Positions 21,267 through 32,219 of a stretch of 64,000 nucleotides of DNA are shown piece after piece. A model generated the notes under the pieces. That model was not told the origin of the DNA, did not search any database, and saw only the letters and a list, made by a program, of their open reading frames with translations. Position numbers and translations under genes: made by a program. Position 1 is the stretch's first letter. Each line of letters begins with the position of its first letter. Source of the DNA: Gremmenia infestans (taxonomy: Eukaryota; Ascomycota; Leotiomycetes; Helotiales; Hamatocanthoscyphaceae); NCBI GenBank assembly GCA_032629725.1, contig JAFEVB010000037.1, positions 496,001-560,000 of the forward strand, read 5' to 3'.

Positions 21267-21930
21267 CTACCCCTCTTTTTCATCCAAGACCAACGGCGTA
21301 AAAGCATCCTTCTTCTGTACCCCCTTCCCTTTCTTCCCATCCGCCTCGTCCTCCGCACATCCACAATCATAAAAGTCCCCAATCTTCGAACAATCAAACT
21401 CCTTCTTCTTCAACCTCTTATTAACCACGTTATGTACATGGCAAGCCCACGCCGCAGCCGTACTCCTCGATGCGACCTGCGGCGGATACTTCTCCAGCAC
21501 CTTTTGGAAATGCTGCGCACAGTCGCCGCAAGGGTATAGGCGCGCGAAGAGGTGGATGTAGGCTTTGAGGGCTGTGCTGTCGTCTGCGCTGGGCTTGTCG
21601 GGGAATTTCGCCATCATGGTGTGCAGGAGTTTCCACGAGGCGTTGCCGAGTTCTGCTCTGTTTGCTTCGTCAGTTGTATCCCCGAAGTGAATGATAGGAC
21701 AAAGACAAAGGGCCGTACTTCAAGGTGGCATTCTCGAGCTTCGGTGCTGTGGCTGCACCTTTTAATAGCCCGTCGTCTAGGTTTACATCTTGTTGGTATT
21801 GGTATGAGGGAACATAATCCGGATGTCGTGTCCCTTGCGCTTGGTTCCTAAATGAAGATACGAATATGAAGCCTAGGAATGCCGAGACCGCTATGATCAT
21901 GAACACGGTGATGTTCTGCCTGCGTGGCAT
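21267..21930 (-). CDS. erv2: ERV2-type FAD-linked sulfhydryl oxidase
   Basis: Erv2 oxidises cysteine pairs with oxygen in the endoplasmic reticulum lumen and so feeds disulfide formation. Exons 21719-21930 and 21267-21657 are joined across a 61-bp intron to give 200 residues. An N-terminal signal-anchor spans about residues 8-26 (TVFMIIAVSAFLGFIFVSS), preceded by a basic MPRRQN, which fits the ER-anchored Erv2 rather than the mitochondrial Erv1. The Erv/ALR domain shows LGNASWKLLHTMMAKFP, the active-site CxxC as YPCGDC (Cys114 and Cys117), and the FAD-binding WACHVHNVVNKRL. The tail has extra cysteines (FDCSKIGDFYDCGC) that could form the shuttle disulfide. Confidence 0.92.
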
Positions 21931-22586
21931 TGTGTATACTTTCGAGGTGTACTCCAGATATGGGCTTAGTGATTACTTTTCGGTGGATTCGATAATTGTA
22001 GATCTGCGATGTTTGCTGGTGGAAGTGATATTGTCGCCACCGCAAAAAAAATGACCACGTATCAGCAAGGAACCTTGTACGATTTCATTATTGTTGTTGG
22101 TTCGTTGTCGTTGTTCAAAATGGCCTGTTGACTAGGTAGTCGTTCCATCCCAAGAAGTAAAAGCGGCCAAAAGTAATTTGAACCCCGTCTTTCTAAGTAC
22201 TGCGTACGGTGAGGATTTATGGTAATATTATAATGATCGAATGATCTGATGTGCCTAAATACTAATTATAGCCACTTGATTGGGTAAACAGGGTATACAC
22301 TGTCCAAAATGGTCTATTTAAACCCAAATAGGAACCAAACTAATTTGCGGCCGCACGGAGTAATCGGAGGCTAGCGGCAAGGTACACTAACGTGCATGTA
22401 TCGAATTCCCCACGCTCCGGTCCCGCACCAAAATTAATTTCCAAGAGTTACTTGTATGACCGTCCCTCATACGGTATTTAGGTTGTCAGCACGAAGAGTC
22501 ATTCACACAACACATATACCGCTTCTTCCCCAATTCATCCCAAACGTCTTCTATTTACAGTTTTACTTTATAATCATCTCTTCAAA
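21931..22586. promoter_or_regulatory. Divergent promoter of erv2 and the aminotransferase gene
   Basis: 656 bp between the divergent start codons at 21930 and 22587. A Gcn4/CPC1-like site sits close to the aminotransferase start. Otherwise no gene. Confidence 0.45.
22494..22502 (-). promoter_or_regulatory. Possible Gcn4/CPC1 site upstream of the aminotransferase
   Basis: The minus strand reads ATGACTCTT, which matches six of seven bases of the TGA(C/G)TCA consensus with a favourable flank, 85 bp before the start codon of an amino-acid metabolism gene. Such genes are standard targets of general amino-acid control. Motif seen; regulation inferred. Confidence 0.35.
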
Positions 22587-23837
22587 ATGTCATTCCCTCC
22601 ACCTCCCGTCAACACCATCAATTGGGACGATATCGGCTTCAAAGTCCGTGAAGGTACCTCCATCCTCTCCCCGCCATTTGGCATTGTACCTCACCAACAC
22701 CATTAACACCCAATTCCAGTCAACGGCCACATAGAATCCCATTACAGCACCAAAACTGGCCAATGGACGACCCCAAAATTCGTCACCGACCCCTACCTCC
22801 GCCTTCACGGCATGTCCCCCGCCCTCAACTACGGCCAACAAGCCTACGAAGGCATGAAAGCCTTCCGAACCCCCTCCAACCAAATTACCATATTCCGTCC
22901 CAATCGCAACGCTTCCCGTCTCCAGCACTCCGCGTCTTTTATATCGATCCCACCTGTCCCCGAGAACATATTCCTCGAAGCTGTACACGCGGCCGTGTCT
23001 CTGAACGCCGAGTTCGTACCGCCGCATGAGACGGGCGCAGCTATGTACATCCGTCCTTTGATCTTTGGATCTTGCGCGCAGTTGGGCTTGAATCCGCCAG
23101 AGGAGTACATGTTCTGCGTGTACGTGCTCCCCGTAGGCGTCTACCACGGCGTGCACCCCGTCAAAGCGCTCATCCTCGAGGAATTTGACCGATCCGCCCC
23201 AGACGGAACAGGCAGTGCGAAAGTAGGAGGGAATTATGCACCGGTATTGCGGTGGAGTGAGAAGGCTAGGAACGAGGGCTATGGTATTACATTGCATTTA
23301 GATAGTAAGACGAGGACGGAGATTGATGAATTCTCGACCAGTGGGTTTATTGGGGTTAAGATACAAGGGGGAGAGACGACTTTGGTAGTGCCGGATAGCA
23401 AGTGTGTGATTGACAGTGTCACCAGTGACAGCTGTCAAGACATTGCGAAAAGTAAAGGATGGAAGGTTGAGAAGAGATCTGTAGGTTCCCTTTCTATGCC
23501 CGTGCTCACAACCAACTAACTATTTTTGCAGATCAAATATGAAGAACTCCCTGAATTCAGCGAGGTCTTAGCAGCCGGCACAGCGGCAGCGCTTGTTCCC
23601 ATCAAGTCTATTACACGCACTTCCCGCAACGAGACGACCTCTTACATCAAGGCCGACTCTGAAGAACCTGGTCCAGTATGTGTGGAGCTGCTGAGAGTGT
23701 TGAAGGGTATTCAGCAGGGCAAGATTGAGGATACATTTGGATGGACCATCCCAGTCAGCCAGGTGGATGCTACAAAGTACTCTGCTGGCGAGCAGACAAA
23801 TGGTGTAAATGGTGACAGTGTTGATAAGTTGCCGTAA
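22587..23837 (+). CDS. Branched-chain amino acid aminotransferase (fold type IV PLP enzyme)
   Basis: Transfers the amino group between leucine, isoleucine or valine and 2-oxoglutarate. Exons 22587-22653, 22720-23480 and 23532-23837 give 377 residues. The PLP lysine is Lys190 in GSAKVGGNYAPVL. Other BCAT marks are LNYGQQAYEGMKAFR, GAAMYIRPLIFGSC, EIDEFSTSGFIGV and the C-terminal EVLAAGTAAALVPIKSI. No strong mitochondrial presequence is apparent (MSFPPPPVNTINWDD), which suggests a cytosolic form. Fungi have several BCAT paralogues, some of them in secondary-metabolite clusters, but nothing around this copy suggests that. Confidence 0.9.
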
Positions 23838-24849
23838 ACGACATATGAAATGAAAACAAAAGTTCACTAGACTACGCACACCTCATTCGGACCCCGGCAC
23901 ATCTTTATCCTTCTTCCCAGGCGATCGCCACCATTTCTCATTGAAACTTTCCCCATAACAAACAAATTAACAAAGATACGCCTCAGCTTTCGCATTCATA
24001 GTCATAGGATTAGTATGCTTCAACTTCTGCTTGCCTCCGTAGGGGGCTTAACCTCACAGGGCAGTCTGTAGAGATTTAGGGTTCTTCTAATCTGTTTTAT
24101 TATACTTTTCCCGTTTCTCCTTTTAGGTTTCGGTAGTTGAGTTCTGATGTCAGGATTCAGCTTTATAAGCCTAAACGGGAAGTGGGGCGTTTAAGCGAAG
24201 AGCCCCTTTTCACCGCTTTAACTGCGAATCGGAAGTTGGATCTTGTGGTTGCAAAATTCTAGAAAAGCTTGACTTAATAAACTTGGGATCATAGGAAACG
24301 CATTTATCTTCAAATGTGATCTGATTTTCAGGAAGGTCGTAATACAAGCTCACATTATTAACGCGGCGTGTCAATATTAGAAGCCAAGCAAGATGTTTAC
24401 ACTAATTGCCGTTGAAGGTGGTGTAATGCTCTACAGAATAAACAATTAGCAAGGTTTCAAGACCGAGGTTGAGGAAATGGTTCTTATCCTGGACAACTGA
24501 GTAGTATAATTTATCAAGATATCTTTACGCACTTGTTTACTGTTTACAATTCCCTTTGAGGTCTCACAGTTACTCACTTTAAATATATCACATTCCAATT
24601 GCTAGTCACCGACTCTCCTGGCCCTTGGCTTGGTTATCCTACTTCATTTTCTGCTATCCATGGTTAAGTTCATTTCACCCGCCATTCTCCTCAAGAAAGC
24701 TGTACCGATCACCATGTAATCGATCTCCCAATTCCAATTCCATTTCTTAGTTCCGAATATGCAGCAAATCTCTCCCAAAGTATGTGATCTCCACATTGCC
24801 ACCTCGCTATCGTGGATGGCTGTGGTCTCATCACGTGGAAGATGCGTGA
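23838..24849. other. Intergenic, about 1 kb, AT-rich, no gene seen
   Basis: Lies between the aminotransferase and the BTB cluster. More AT-rich than the genes on its left. No frame, repeat or RNA gene recognised. Confidence 0.4.
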
Positions 24850-25668
24850 TCAGGACATAGTCTCGTCGCAAAAGGGTTCTGAGCTTGATACCCACCTCAC
24901 GGAAGTTGGTGCCTGCGTTTCATGCCTGTAGCATGCCTCATTTATTGGATGTCGATGGAATTCACAGCTTGAATCGCCGGACTCGCACAAGTCACCAAAT
25001 CGAGGGTTCGGTACCTTTTTACCGGGGCCTAGTTTCCGCAGGAGATTGAGGTACCCTTGGAAGATATCATCGTTCTCCCTGCAAAGCAGGCGCAGGCTAT
25101 CAGAATCTTTCCCAGTAGGTATTCCAGAGAATTTGCTTTTGTCAAGGTGGCGGACATAGTCTTGAAGTGCCCATATTCGAATAGGTGAATCTGTGAAGGT
25201 GTTTCGAAAGGCGTAAGAGACCATCGAGGTCTTTGTCTCTGCCTCCATGTTAGATCCACAGATACCTCGGATTCTGTCCATGGTCCTGTTGGCAAGTTCA
25301 ACCAGGCACAATTTCTCCGCAAAGACGTAAAGCTTGAAGAGTCGCTCCAAATGCTTCTGACTATGGACCAGAGACACTTCCCCCCTATAGAGCCAATGAA
25401 GAAAGAGTCTAAACGCATCCGAGCTTTCTTCTGGTAGATGCATCACTCCAACTCTCTCCTCAAAGGCGCCTGTGAATGCCTTGGAAAAGTAATCCGCCGT
25501 GTCACAGATGACTTTCTTATGCACAATGTATTATTTCTGCTCTTTTCCCACGTAGATTGTGACAAGTTCCGTTCCAAGGTTGCTATTCAAACATGTTAGC
25601 TGCGGACCGTATTCTCTGCGGCAAAAGAGCATGGTGACTTACTCTCCGAGTATCTCTGGCTGCGCCAT
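24850..25668 (-). pseudogene. BTB/POZ gene 1, interrupted by an in-frame TAA
   Basis: BTB/POZ domains are dimerisation modules, often cullin-3 adaptors; the role of this fungal subfamily is unknown. Exon 1 is 25643-25668 (MAQPEILGD) and exon 2 begins at 25582 after a 60-bp intron. Exon 2 reads LGTELVTIYVG, then meets TAA at 25531-25533 just before YIVHKKVICDTADYFSKAF. The frame continues cleanly through the domain (HLPEESSDAFRLFLHWLYRGEV, FAEKLCLVELANRTMDRIRG) and the conserved C-terminal CEFHRHPINEACYRHE. In the intact paralogues the same alignment column holds Ser or Glu, so one substitution explains the stop. No intron can plausibly skip it without losing the conserved VHKK. Expression could give at most a short peptide. 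The first member of a five-gene cluster, divergent from the next. Confidence 0.75.
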
Positions 25669-25914
25669 CTTGACGTTTGAAATTGTTCCACGTTTGGTGT
25701 CAGAAGTCAGGACTGTCCTAGGATTGAAGACAGCCAGCTTCCAGACTCCATTTTAGTGTTGACCTGATGGCGGTAAGGTTTGGAGTGAATTTGATATCAC
25801 GTGGGGCCAAATGGCAGATTGCTTTCAGAAGTCGGTTCTCTGAACAACATTCAATTTTTGTATTCCTCGACAAATATAAACGACAGATCCTGGGACTTCA
25901 CAAGTGCAACTAAA
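25669..25914. promoter_or_regulatory. Short divergent promoter between BTB genes 1 and 2
   Basis: 246 bp separate the two start codons. No specific motif recognised. Confidence 0.4.
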
Positions 25915-26990
25915 ATGGCCTCAGTGAGCACTACTCAATAGCATTATTCTATACCTGCTGATTATGAGGAGAGCGTAACCTCAAGCTTTACCAGCGGGTC
26001 AACTAGCAGTGGTGCCATCGTCGTTCATCGCAGCAAGCCGACACGCCTCCTTGGAGAGTGAGTTTGATCTGAGTACCCGATTGTACCATATCTGACCCGT
26101 TATCTTTTTTAGTGAAATGGGCCTCGAAATGATCGTCATTGTGACTGCCTATGATGGCCAGGTACTATCTACGTCCTATGAAGCTCCAGAAATTGAAGCT
26201 AACTACGCATGTGTTATAGGTCGAATTCCATCGCGTCCACAAAGCGCTGCTCCTCAACTCCGGCGAGAAATTTGCGGACCTGATTGAAGATGTTCCAGTA
26301 CCTCAGCTCCATCAACTAAGTGGCGATGTTATTGGTTTCCCAGAGATTGGGTCGAAGACTATCAAACACTTCATCAACTATCTCTACACCAAGGCTATTC
26401 CAACCTTTGATCCAGTAGACACCGATGAGGCTAAGATTGATAAGACAAAGGAAATGATTTGCTTGTACTCCTTCGCCGAGGAATATGAGGTGCACACCGA
26501 CTTCCGCAACAAGATCGCCGACGAAGTCCAAGACGGCTTCCTGGCAATCGAGTCAATCTCCACATCCGGCATCATCAGTCACATCTATAAAGCTACACAG
26601 CCAAACTCAAAAATTCGCAGACTCGCTGCCTTCTTCCTTCTCCACCATCTTCGATCCACAGGGTATACCGACGATCAATCCCTTACCACTTTCTTGGATC
26701 AGAACAAAGAGGCACGGCACGACTTTGTCGACGCGGTTAGAGTCTTTGAGCCTGGTCGGGATCCTCGCATTCGCGACTGTAGCGGCGATACAAAGTGTTT
26801 GGAGTGCTATCATGATCCTCGATATTTGGAGGGAAAGGTTGGAGTGCACCCTTGCCAGTTTCATGTGCACGAGTATATTGGGGACTTTAAGGGTATTAAG
26901 TTGAAGCAGGTCGATGGGGTACACGTTTATGAGGATGATGGTGACGAAGGCGAGCCGCAGCACGAGCCATGTCATTTGTTTATGCCTTGA
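25915..26990 (+). CDS. BTB/POZ domain protein, gene 2 of the cluster (305 aa)
   Basis: Four exons by my reading: 25915-25923, 25969-26057, 26113-26161 and 26220-26990. The first exon would hold only three codons (M-A-S), which makes the exact 5' end less certain; exons 3 and 4 are well supported. The domain reads LEMIVIVTAYDGQVEFHRVHKALLLNSGEKFADLI, FPEIGSKTIKHFINYLYTKAIP and YSFAEEYEVHTDFRNKIADEVQDG, the usual BTB helices. The intron before exon 3 interrupts the same codon position (GA|N) as in the other four cluster members. An extra intron sits inside the domain before VEFHRVHK. The C-terminal part holds cysteine- and histidine-containing CLECYHD and CQFHVHEY motifs. Intact; function unknown. 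Confidence 0.72.
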
Positions 26991-27231
26991 GGATGTTTTA
27001 TAATGTGGGAGAGGCTCGGACTGCTGCATCTGTGTCAGTATGGATGGACGATGTAGAGTAATATTCTGGGTTGTCTGGTTGCTGAAACTGTCTCACACAC
27101 AAAGACTTCTGACATGTATTTCATGATTCCAAGATTCTGTCGTCACTACCATAATCCCACCAAAAGCTGACAGATTCAAAATTATACTCCGGATTATTCT
27201 AGGTTGAATCTGGCTGACTCTGGACACCCAG

Positions 27232-28065
27232 TGATCTTGGAACCGACATCGTCACCATCCATGTTGGGCCCAAGAGAAAAGCATTTGCTATCCATAAGAA
27301 ACTTACTTGCAACCGTTCGGATTTCTTTTCCAAAGCTTTCAATGGTCCTTTTATGGAAGGCACCGATGGCACAATGCAATTACTGGAAGATGACCCGCAG
27401 GTGTTCAGTGCCCTCGTTACTTGGATGTACCGCGATCAACTCCCTCTTTTCCCATCGAACAATTTAAAGATGACGGTAATGGATGTGACATGTGTGTTCA
27501 CTCACTCTTGCCGCTCTTTCAATTAGCAGAAAAGCTGTGTGTCAATGCTTTGGCCAATCAAATTATGGACAGGATTCAAGACGTTAAATATTTGTCCAGC
27601 CGCATGTTTGGCTGCTCGGAACTCGAGAACATCTATGCATATTCCCACCGCGAGAGCAAGCTTCGAACTTATGGTGTTCTTACGAGGATTCAAAGAAGTT
27701 CTGGAGGCGAGGGCGATCACGAAGGTGATGAGAACGAAGGCGAAGACATCGACGAAGAGTTTTTGCGAGGATTATTAGAGCTGCAAGAATCCCAGCCAGA
27801 CTTCGGTCGAGACTTCATCACGCTACCAATGAGATATGGAGCCCGCTTCCATAAAATAGATGGATGTGCCGATGCTCAAAGTCGCGACTCGGAGACGCGC
27901 TTTGGTCCCATACCCACGCCAAATCAGAGGTCTGTCACCTTGGGCCAGAGCCTGTGGATACAAATGGGCCATGAAGCAGGTCAGTATATCTCAGTTGCAG
28001 TTTCAGATCATCAGTCCTACTTGTATATCTGTTCGAGCTCGGCTCCAGAAAGTGGCTGGCCCTGA
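27232..28065 (+). pseudogene. BTB/POZ gene 3, frameshifted, 5' exon not found
   Basis: After a CAG acceptor at 27231 the sequence reads DLGTDIVTIHVGPKRKAFAIHKK, continues as a normal BTB domain to MYRDQLPLFPSNN, and then leaves frame. The C-terminal half (QLAEKLCVNALANQIMDRIQD, ENIYAYSHRESKLRTYGVL) is in another frame, one base removed, with the break near 27465-27480. No candidate first exon with a start codon was found in the 240 bp upstream. The tail also departs from the Cys-His motif seen in intact members. I read this as a decayed paralogue. Confidence 0.72.
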
Positions 28066-29036
28066 CAAATTGCAAAGACAGACATCGGTGCTCAGTGCTG
28101 GGTAATGAAGTTCGAGGATGCTAAAGAGCGTTTAAATGGTGGTTGAACAGTTGATAAATTTATGCAATGGTGAGCTAGGGTACTAGATCGGGAGCAAACA
28201 CTCATGAGCCTTAGCACTAGGCCATTTTCAACAAGATTTGGGTATAACTAAGTTTCACTTCTGATTATATATCACGCGTGAGAGATTTACAAGAACTATT
28301 CTAATGCAAATCAGAAGCTATGCAACTTAGGAAGTGAGAGAGTTACCCCGCATACCTCTGAAAAATCTTCACTGGCAGATTAATATAATCTATTATTCTC
28401 CCAGTTTGTTTCTCCTCGCCACGAGAGCGTGGTCCAAGGTTAGGCCAATGTATGTCCTACTTGGGATGGAAGATCAAATAGGTTAGTTGTAAGATCATCA
28501 TGATGTTTAGCTGTCGAAGGGAAAAATCATATTCTTTTGAGCAATTCTTACTCCGTACGCTAGAAGTATCCATAAGCATCAAGCTATGGTGTCCCATCAA
28601 AGAATGAGCCTTGGTGTAAGACCAATAAGGTCTCCAATTAACAAATAGGTTCCTAGGGATAAAATATATCCCCACTTATATTAACTTATACCCCTTTAGA
28701 TTCAATGCCAAGTGATGTTTTTGACCGAACTCAAATTCACTACCCAACCATATAAGCTAAATCTTCCAGTCTCCCAGCTGTGATTTCCGTCCCTTCTAAA
28801 CACCTTCAATACTGGGCTTCGTCAACAACGCAGTCACTTGTCAGCTCACCTCACATCACCATCAAAATCAAAATCAAGTCTCACACCCCATCAGATTCTT
28901 CATCACCTCGACACCACAGTCTTGAGAACCGCAGCGGTAGAGACGGTACGATTTTTCCAACGATAAGGTGAGAATATCAGCTTTCCAAGCATTATTGATG
29001 TCCCACTGACTGTAGTAGATTCCTCTCGCCATCAAA
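28066..29036. other. Intergenic, about 1 kb, AT-rich, no gene seen
   Basis: Between two members of the BTB cluster. No supported frame or repeat. Confidence 0.4.
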
Positions 29037-29859
29037 ATGGCCACCCCACCCACATTCAATCTCAACTCTGAGTACGTAAAAATCCCCTTGTCTCGTAAAG
29101 GAAAGAAAATGCTGACTGGACCATCCGTAGGATTCTTGGGAGCGAGATCGTCACCATCTACGTCGGTCCAAAACGCAAATCATTCACACTTCACAAGAAG
29201 CTACTTTGCGAACGATCGATCTATTTCCTCAAGGCTTTTGCCGGTGGCTTCAAGGAAGGGCTGAGGGCGTTATGTATACGGAAGAAGAGCATGTGGGTGC
29301 TTTTGATGACCTGGTCAACTGGATCTACAGGGACCAGCTACCGAGCTTTCCTTCGAAGGACTTCGATGATAGCATTGATGGGTGGTGCAACTTCTATGAT
29401 ACTGTCATGGAACCGCTGTTCTTCATGGCCGAAAAGTTTTGCATCAACGAACTTTGCAACAAGATACTGGATGAACTTCAAGATAGCGATCTTAAACTTC
29501 GAGTTATGCGGCGGGGGCACCTCATGACGGTCTATGCGAATACGCACGAAGATAGCAAGCTGAGGAAATACTATGCATTGTTACTCGCTTACGCTGCCAC
29601 ATTTGGTCCGAACGTACACCCCGAGGGTTATAGCGAGTTGGTGGAAAGCATCCCAGATCTGCTCAAGTCAACTCCTGATTTGGCAACGGACTTTACTATA
29701 CTCCAGTTCACGTATGGTTACCGTTTTCGAGAGCGAAAAACAGCCGATACTTCCATACGCACCGGCCCGCAAAGCTTTGGGCAGTGCTTCTTCCATACTC
29801 ATTCGAACGATGAGGTATGCCATTTGGAGCCAGAAAAGAAGAAGAAGGGAAAAGCTTAG
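29037..29859 (+). pseudogene. BTB/POZ gene 4, single-base frameshift in the domain
   Basis: Exon 1 is 29037-29071 (MATPPTFNLNSE) and exon 2 begins at 29131 after a 59-bp intron, in the same place and phase as in the paralogues. Exon 2 reads ILGSEIVTIYVGPKRKSF and LHKKLLCERSIYFLKAFAGGFKEG in one frame, then continues as EGVMYTEEEHVGAFDDLVNWIYRDQLP in another. The break is at about 29258-29261, in GAAGGGCTG, and is equivalent to one missing G. Downstream the frame is intact to CFFHTHSNDEVCHLEPEKKK and a basic end. Everything apart from this one base is well preserved, so decay is very recent or this is a base-calling error in a G run. Confidence 0.7.
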
Positions 29860-30650
29860 GATAGACACTCAGCACCGTCAATATGGTATATTTGGCTCTT
29901 GGAGAGAAAGCCCCGAATATGTGACTGTTGGGAGGGAACAATAACTTCAGTAGGAATGACCAAGGTGACATGGAACGTTAATGATATATGAAGCGGATTT
30001 TCGGGGTGTAGAAAGGGAATAGCTGAGCTTCTATCAAATACATGTCCTTCATTGAGGGAAATATCACTTAATGTCCTGAATGCTTGTTCCGGAACTCGTG
30101 CTGCCAGTTGTGTATGTCATTCCTCGCCCAATGCGATTGATCTGGAGAATATAACTTCATCTCTTATTTTCGATCTATACTCTAGACCTACAATACTATG
30201 GATTTCACCGTCGAGCTCTGCAACTGACACGTGCGGATTTATGATAGTCTTTTACAAAAGTAATTACCATATCCATTTACATTTCTTATACCATCAGCTG
30301 ACATAGAATATCCGTTTTACTTGCATCAGTGAGTGAATCCAAGTTATTGGATATGGGGGCATGCTGAGCACTCCTCTCAGAAACCATCAAGCGAGGATCT
30401 CAACTTCCTCCAAAACACGCCTCAACTCCCAAGCGACCAACTCGATCTATCAGACAAAAACTACATACATAATCGAAAACCTAGCATCTCGTCTCTCCAC
30501 AAATCTGTTATGGCGTCCTGATTTTACCAACCTCAAGTTTCTCAACTCACCCAAGCAGGCGTAGCGTCGCACACCTCGCAAGGAGTTCAGCTCCTTTCAA
30601 CAAACATTGCAATTGCCACATCTCAAGCTCCTTAGAACACTTCCACGAAC
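29860..30650. other. Intergenic, about 800 bp, no gene seen
   Basis: Between BTB genes 4 and 5. It should contain the promoter of gene 5; nothing else recognised. Confidence 0.4.
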
Positions 30651-31441
30651 ATGCCAGTAGCTTCGTCTAAAGACCCACAGACTCCATCTGCGAGCACGAA
30701 CAGCAGGAGCGCTGTTAAATCTAAGGTTTTGACTCCGGAGTAAGTCTATTAATTCGTATTTGATTTTGAACTTGAACCCCCCAGAACTGACGATTTAGGG
30801 TCATGGGCCATGAGATCGTCAAGCTCTTTGTCGGAATCAAACGCAAAGAATTCACTGTCCACAAAAAGCTCCTTTGCGACGGAACCGACTTCTTCTCAAA
30901 GGCTTTCAATGGAAGCTTCCAAGAAGCAGAGAGAGGAGAGATGTACCTTCCTGAAGATGATCCGGATACCATTGGCTTGCTAGTAGATTATCTCTACCGA
31001 GGAGTGGTCCCGGGTGGATCGAAGAAAATGCCTCTGTTTGGGCTATACATACTAGCAGAGAAGTTATGCATGCCAGAGCTTATGGATCCAACAATCGACG
31101 CAATTAAGGCATATCATATCGACAGTAATATCAAATGCAACGTCAATACTATATCGCGCATATACTCCGAAACTAATGAGAAGAGCAAGCTTCGGCTCTT
31201 TTGCGTTGCTGAGGCGACTCTCTTTATAAGGCGCGTCTCGAAGAAAGTAGATAAAGCACGACGGTACGAGCCGGTATTCGAGACCCATCCGGAGTTCTTC
31301 CTCGACCTGTTCCGCTTTCAAGCACAATATCACAAGGAGCTGAACGATTTGGGGGCTTATGATCAGTCGGATGTCCTGGATCCATGTATCTTCCACTGCC
31401 ATTCGAAGGAAGCGGGTTGCCATTTGAAGGCCAATAGGTAG
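30651..31441 (+). CDS. BTB/POZ domain protein, gene 5 of the cluster (243 aa)
   Basis: Exon 1 is 30651-30739 and exon 2 is 30799-31441, with a 59-bp intron after GA of a GA|G codon, as in the other members. The first 30 residues are Ser/Thr-rich. The BTB domain runs from EIVKLFVGIKRKEFTVHKK through FFSKAFNGSFQEAERG, LPEDDPDTIGLLVDYLYRG and YILAEKLCMPELMDPTIDAIK. The C-terminal region carries the family signature IYSETNEKSKLRLFC and ends with CIFHCHSKEAGCHL. Complete, with no breaks. A protein-interaction adaptor is likely; the partner is unknown. Confidence 0.85.
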
Positions 31442-31604
31442 TTTTGTGAAGCGTGGTTAGAGTGAATTCTTGCTGACGGCAAGAGACATCTTTTATCAGA
31501 TTGGAGGATTTCTCCATGTTTCTAGCTAAATTATGATGAGCTAGAGACCGAAATATCTCTGATGCATGAGATACCCTAATTTGAGTTCCTCCTGGATCCA
31601 TCCA

Positions 31605-32219
31605 TCACCCGTCCGTATAAAGCATCAAAGCAACCCTCCCATCCCCCTGCTCCACAACCCCCCGTAACCCCCGGATCAACAACCAACCCACCCCTCTCCT
31701 CCCCCCTCTCACCCACCCCCTCCTCGGCCTCTTCAAATCCCCATCCGAACCCTCATCCAACCACCCATCCAACCACCCCGCCCACTCAATATCCCCCTCA
31801 TAAAGCCCCCCCTCCCCAAATAATCTCGCACCTCCACTCTTCACCATACACTTAAAAACAACACAAAGTCTATAATGCACAAAATCCAAAACATGCCCGT
31901 AGACTCGCGGAGAAATCGAGCATGTCCAGCCGAGCGTGACAGGCAGGGCATGGAAACATGACGGGGAGCGAGTCCCGATCAGGAAGCGCTTCAGCGCCAG
32001 ATCTTGACTTGGCGTCAGGGATATGCACTCAAAGGCTTTTCCGGCTACGAGGAGCTGCAGTTGTTTGGCGAAGATGCGCTTTTCGGAGATTTTGCGCGTG
32101 GCTCGATTGATGCGCTGAGGGCAGGAGGCCAGAGCTGGGGGACTGGGAGTATTGGGAGAAAGGACGTCTTTGAACTGTCTTGGGGGGTGTTTGTTGACTG
32201 GGTTCCAGCTTGATGCCAT
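31605..32219 (-). CDS. Hypothetical protein (204 aa)
   Basis: One open frame from ATG at 32219 (MASSWNPVNKHPPRQ). Upstream codons in frame start only with TTG, so this ATG is the natural start. The first half is basic and proline-containing, the middle has KAFECISLTPSQDLALKRFL and HVLDFVHYRLCVVFKCMVKSGGARLF, and the C-terminal third is Gly/Trp/Arg-rich (WAGWLDGWLDEG, then RRGWVRGGRRG). No family recognised. The plus strand is strongly C-rich here, so part of this frame could be open by composition. Moderate to low confidence. Confidence 0.4.
   Translation of the reverse strand: MASSWNPVNKHPPRQFKDVLSPNTPSPPALASCPQRINRATRKISEKRIFAKQLQLLVAGKAFECISLTPSQDLALKRFLIGTRSPSCFHALPVTLGWTCSISPRVYGHVLDFVHYRLCVVFKCMVKSGGARLFGEGGLYEGDIEWAGWLDGWLDEGSDGDLKRPRRGWVRGGRRGVGWLLIRGLRGVVEQGDGRVALMLYTDG

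Noticed and set aside
22590..23297. A 235-codon minus-strand frame opposite the aminotransferase
   Set aside because: Antisense shadow of a conserved PLP enzyme; no recognisable content of its own.
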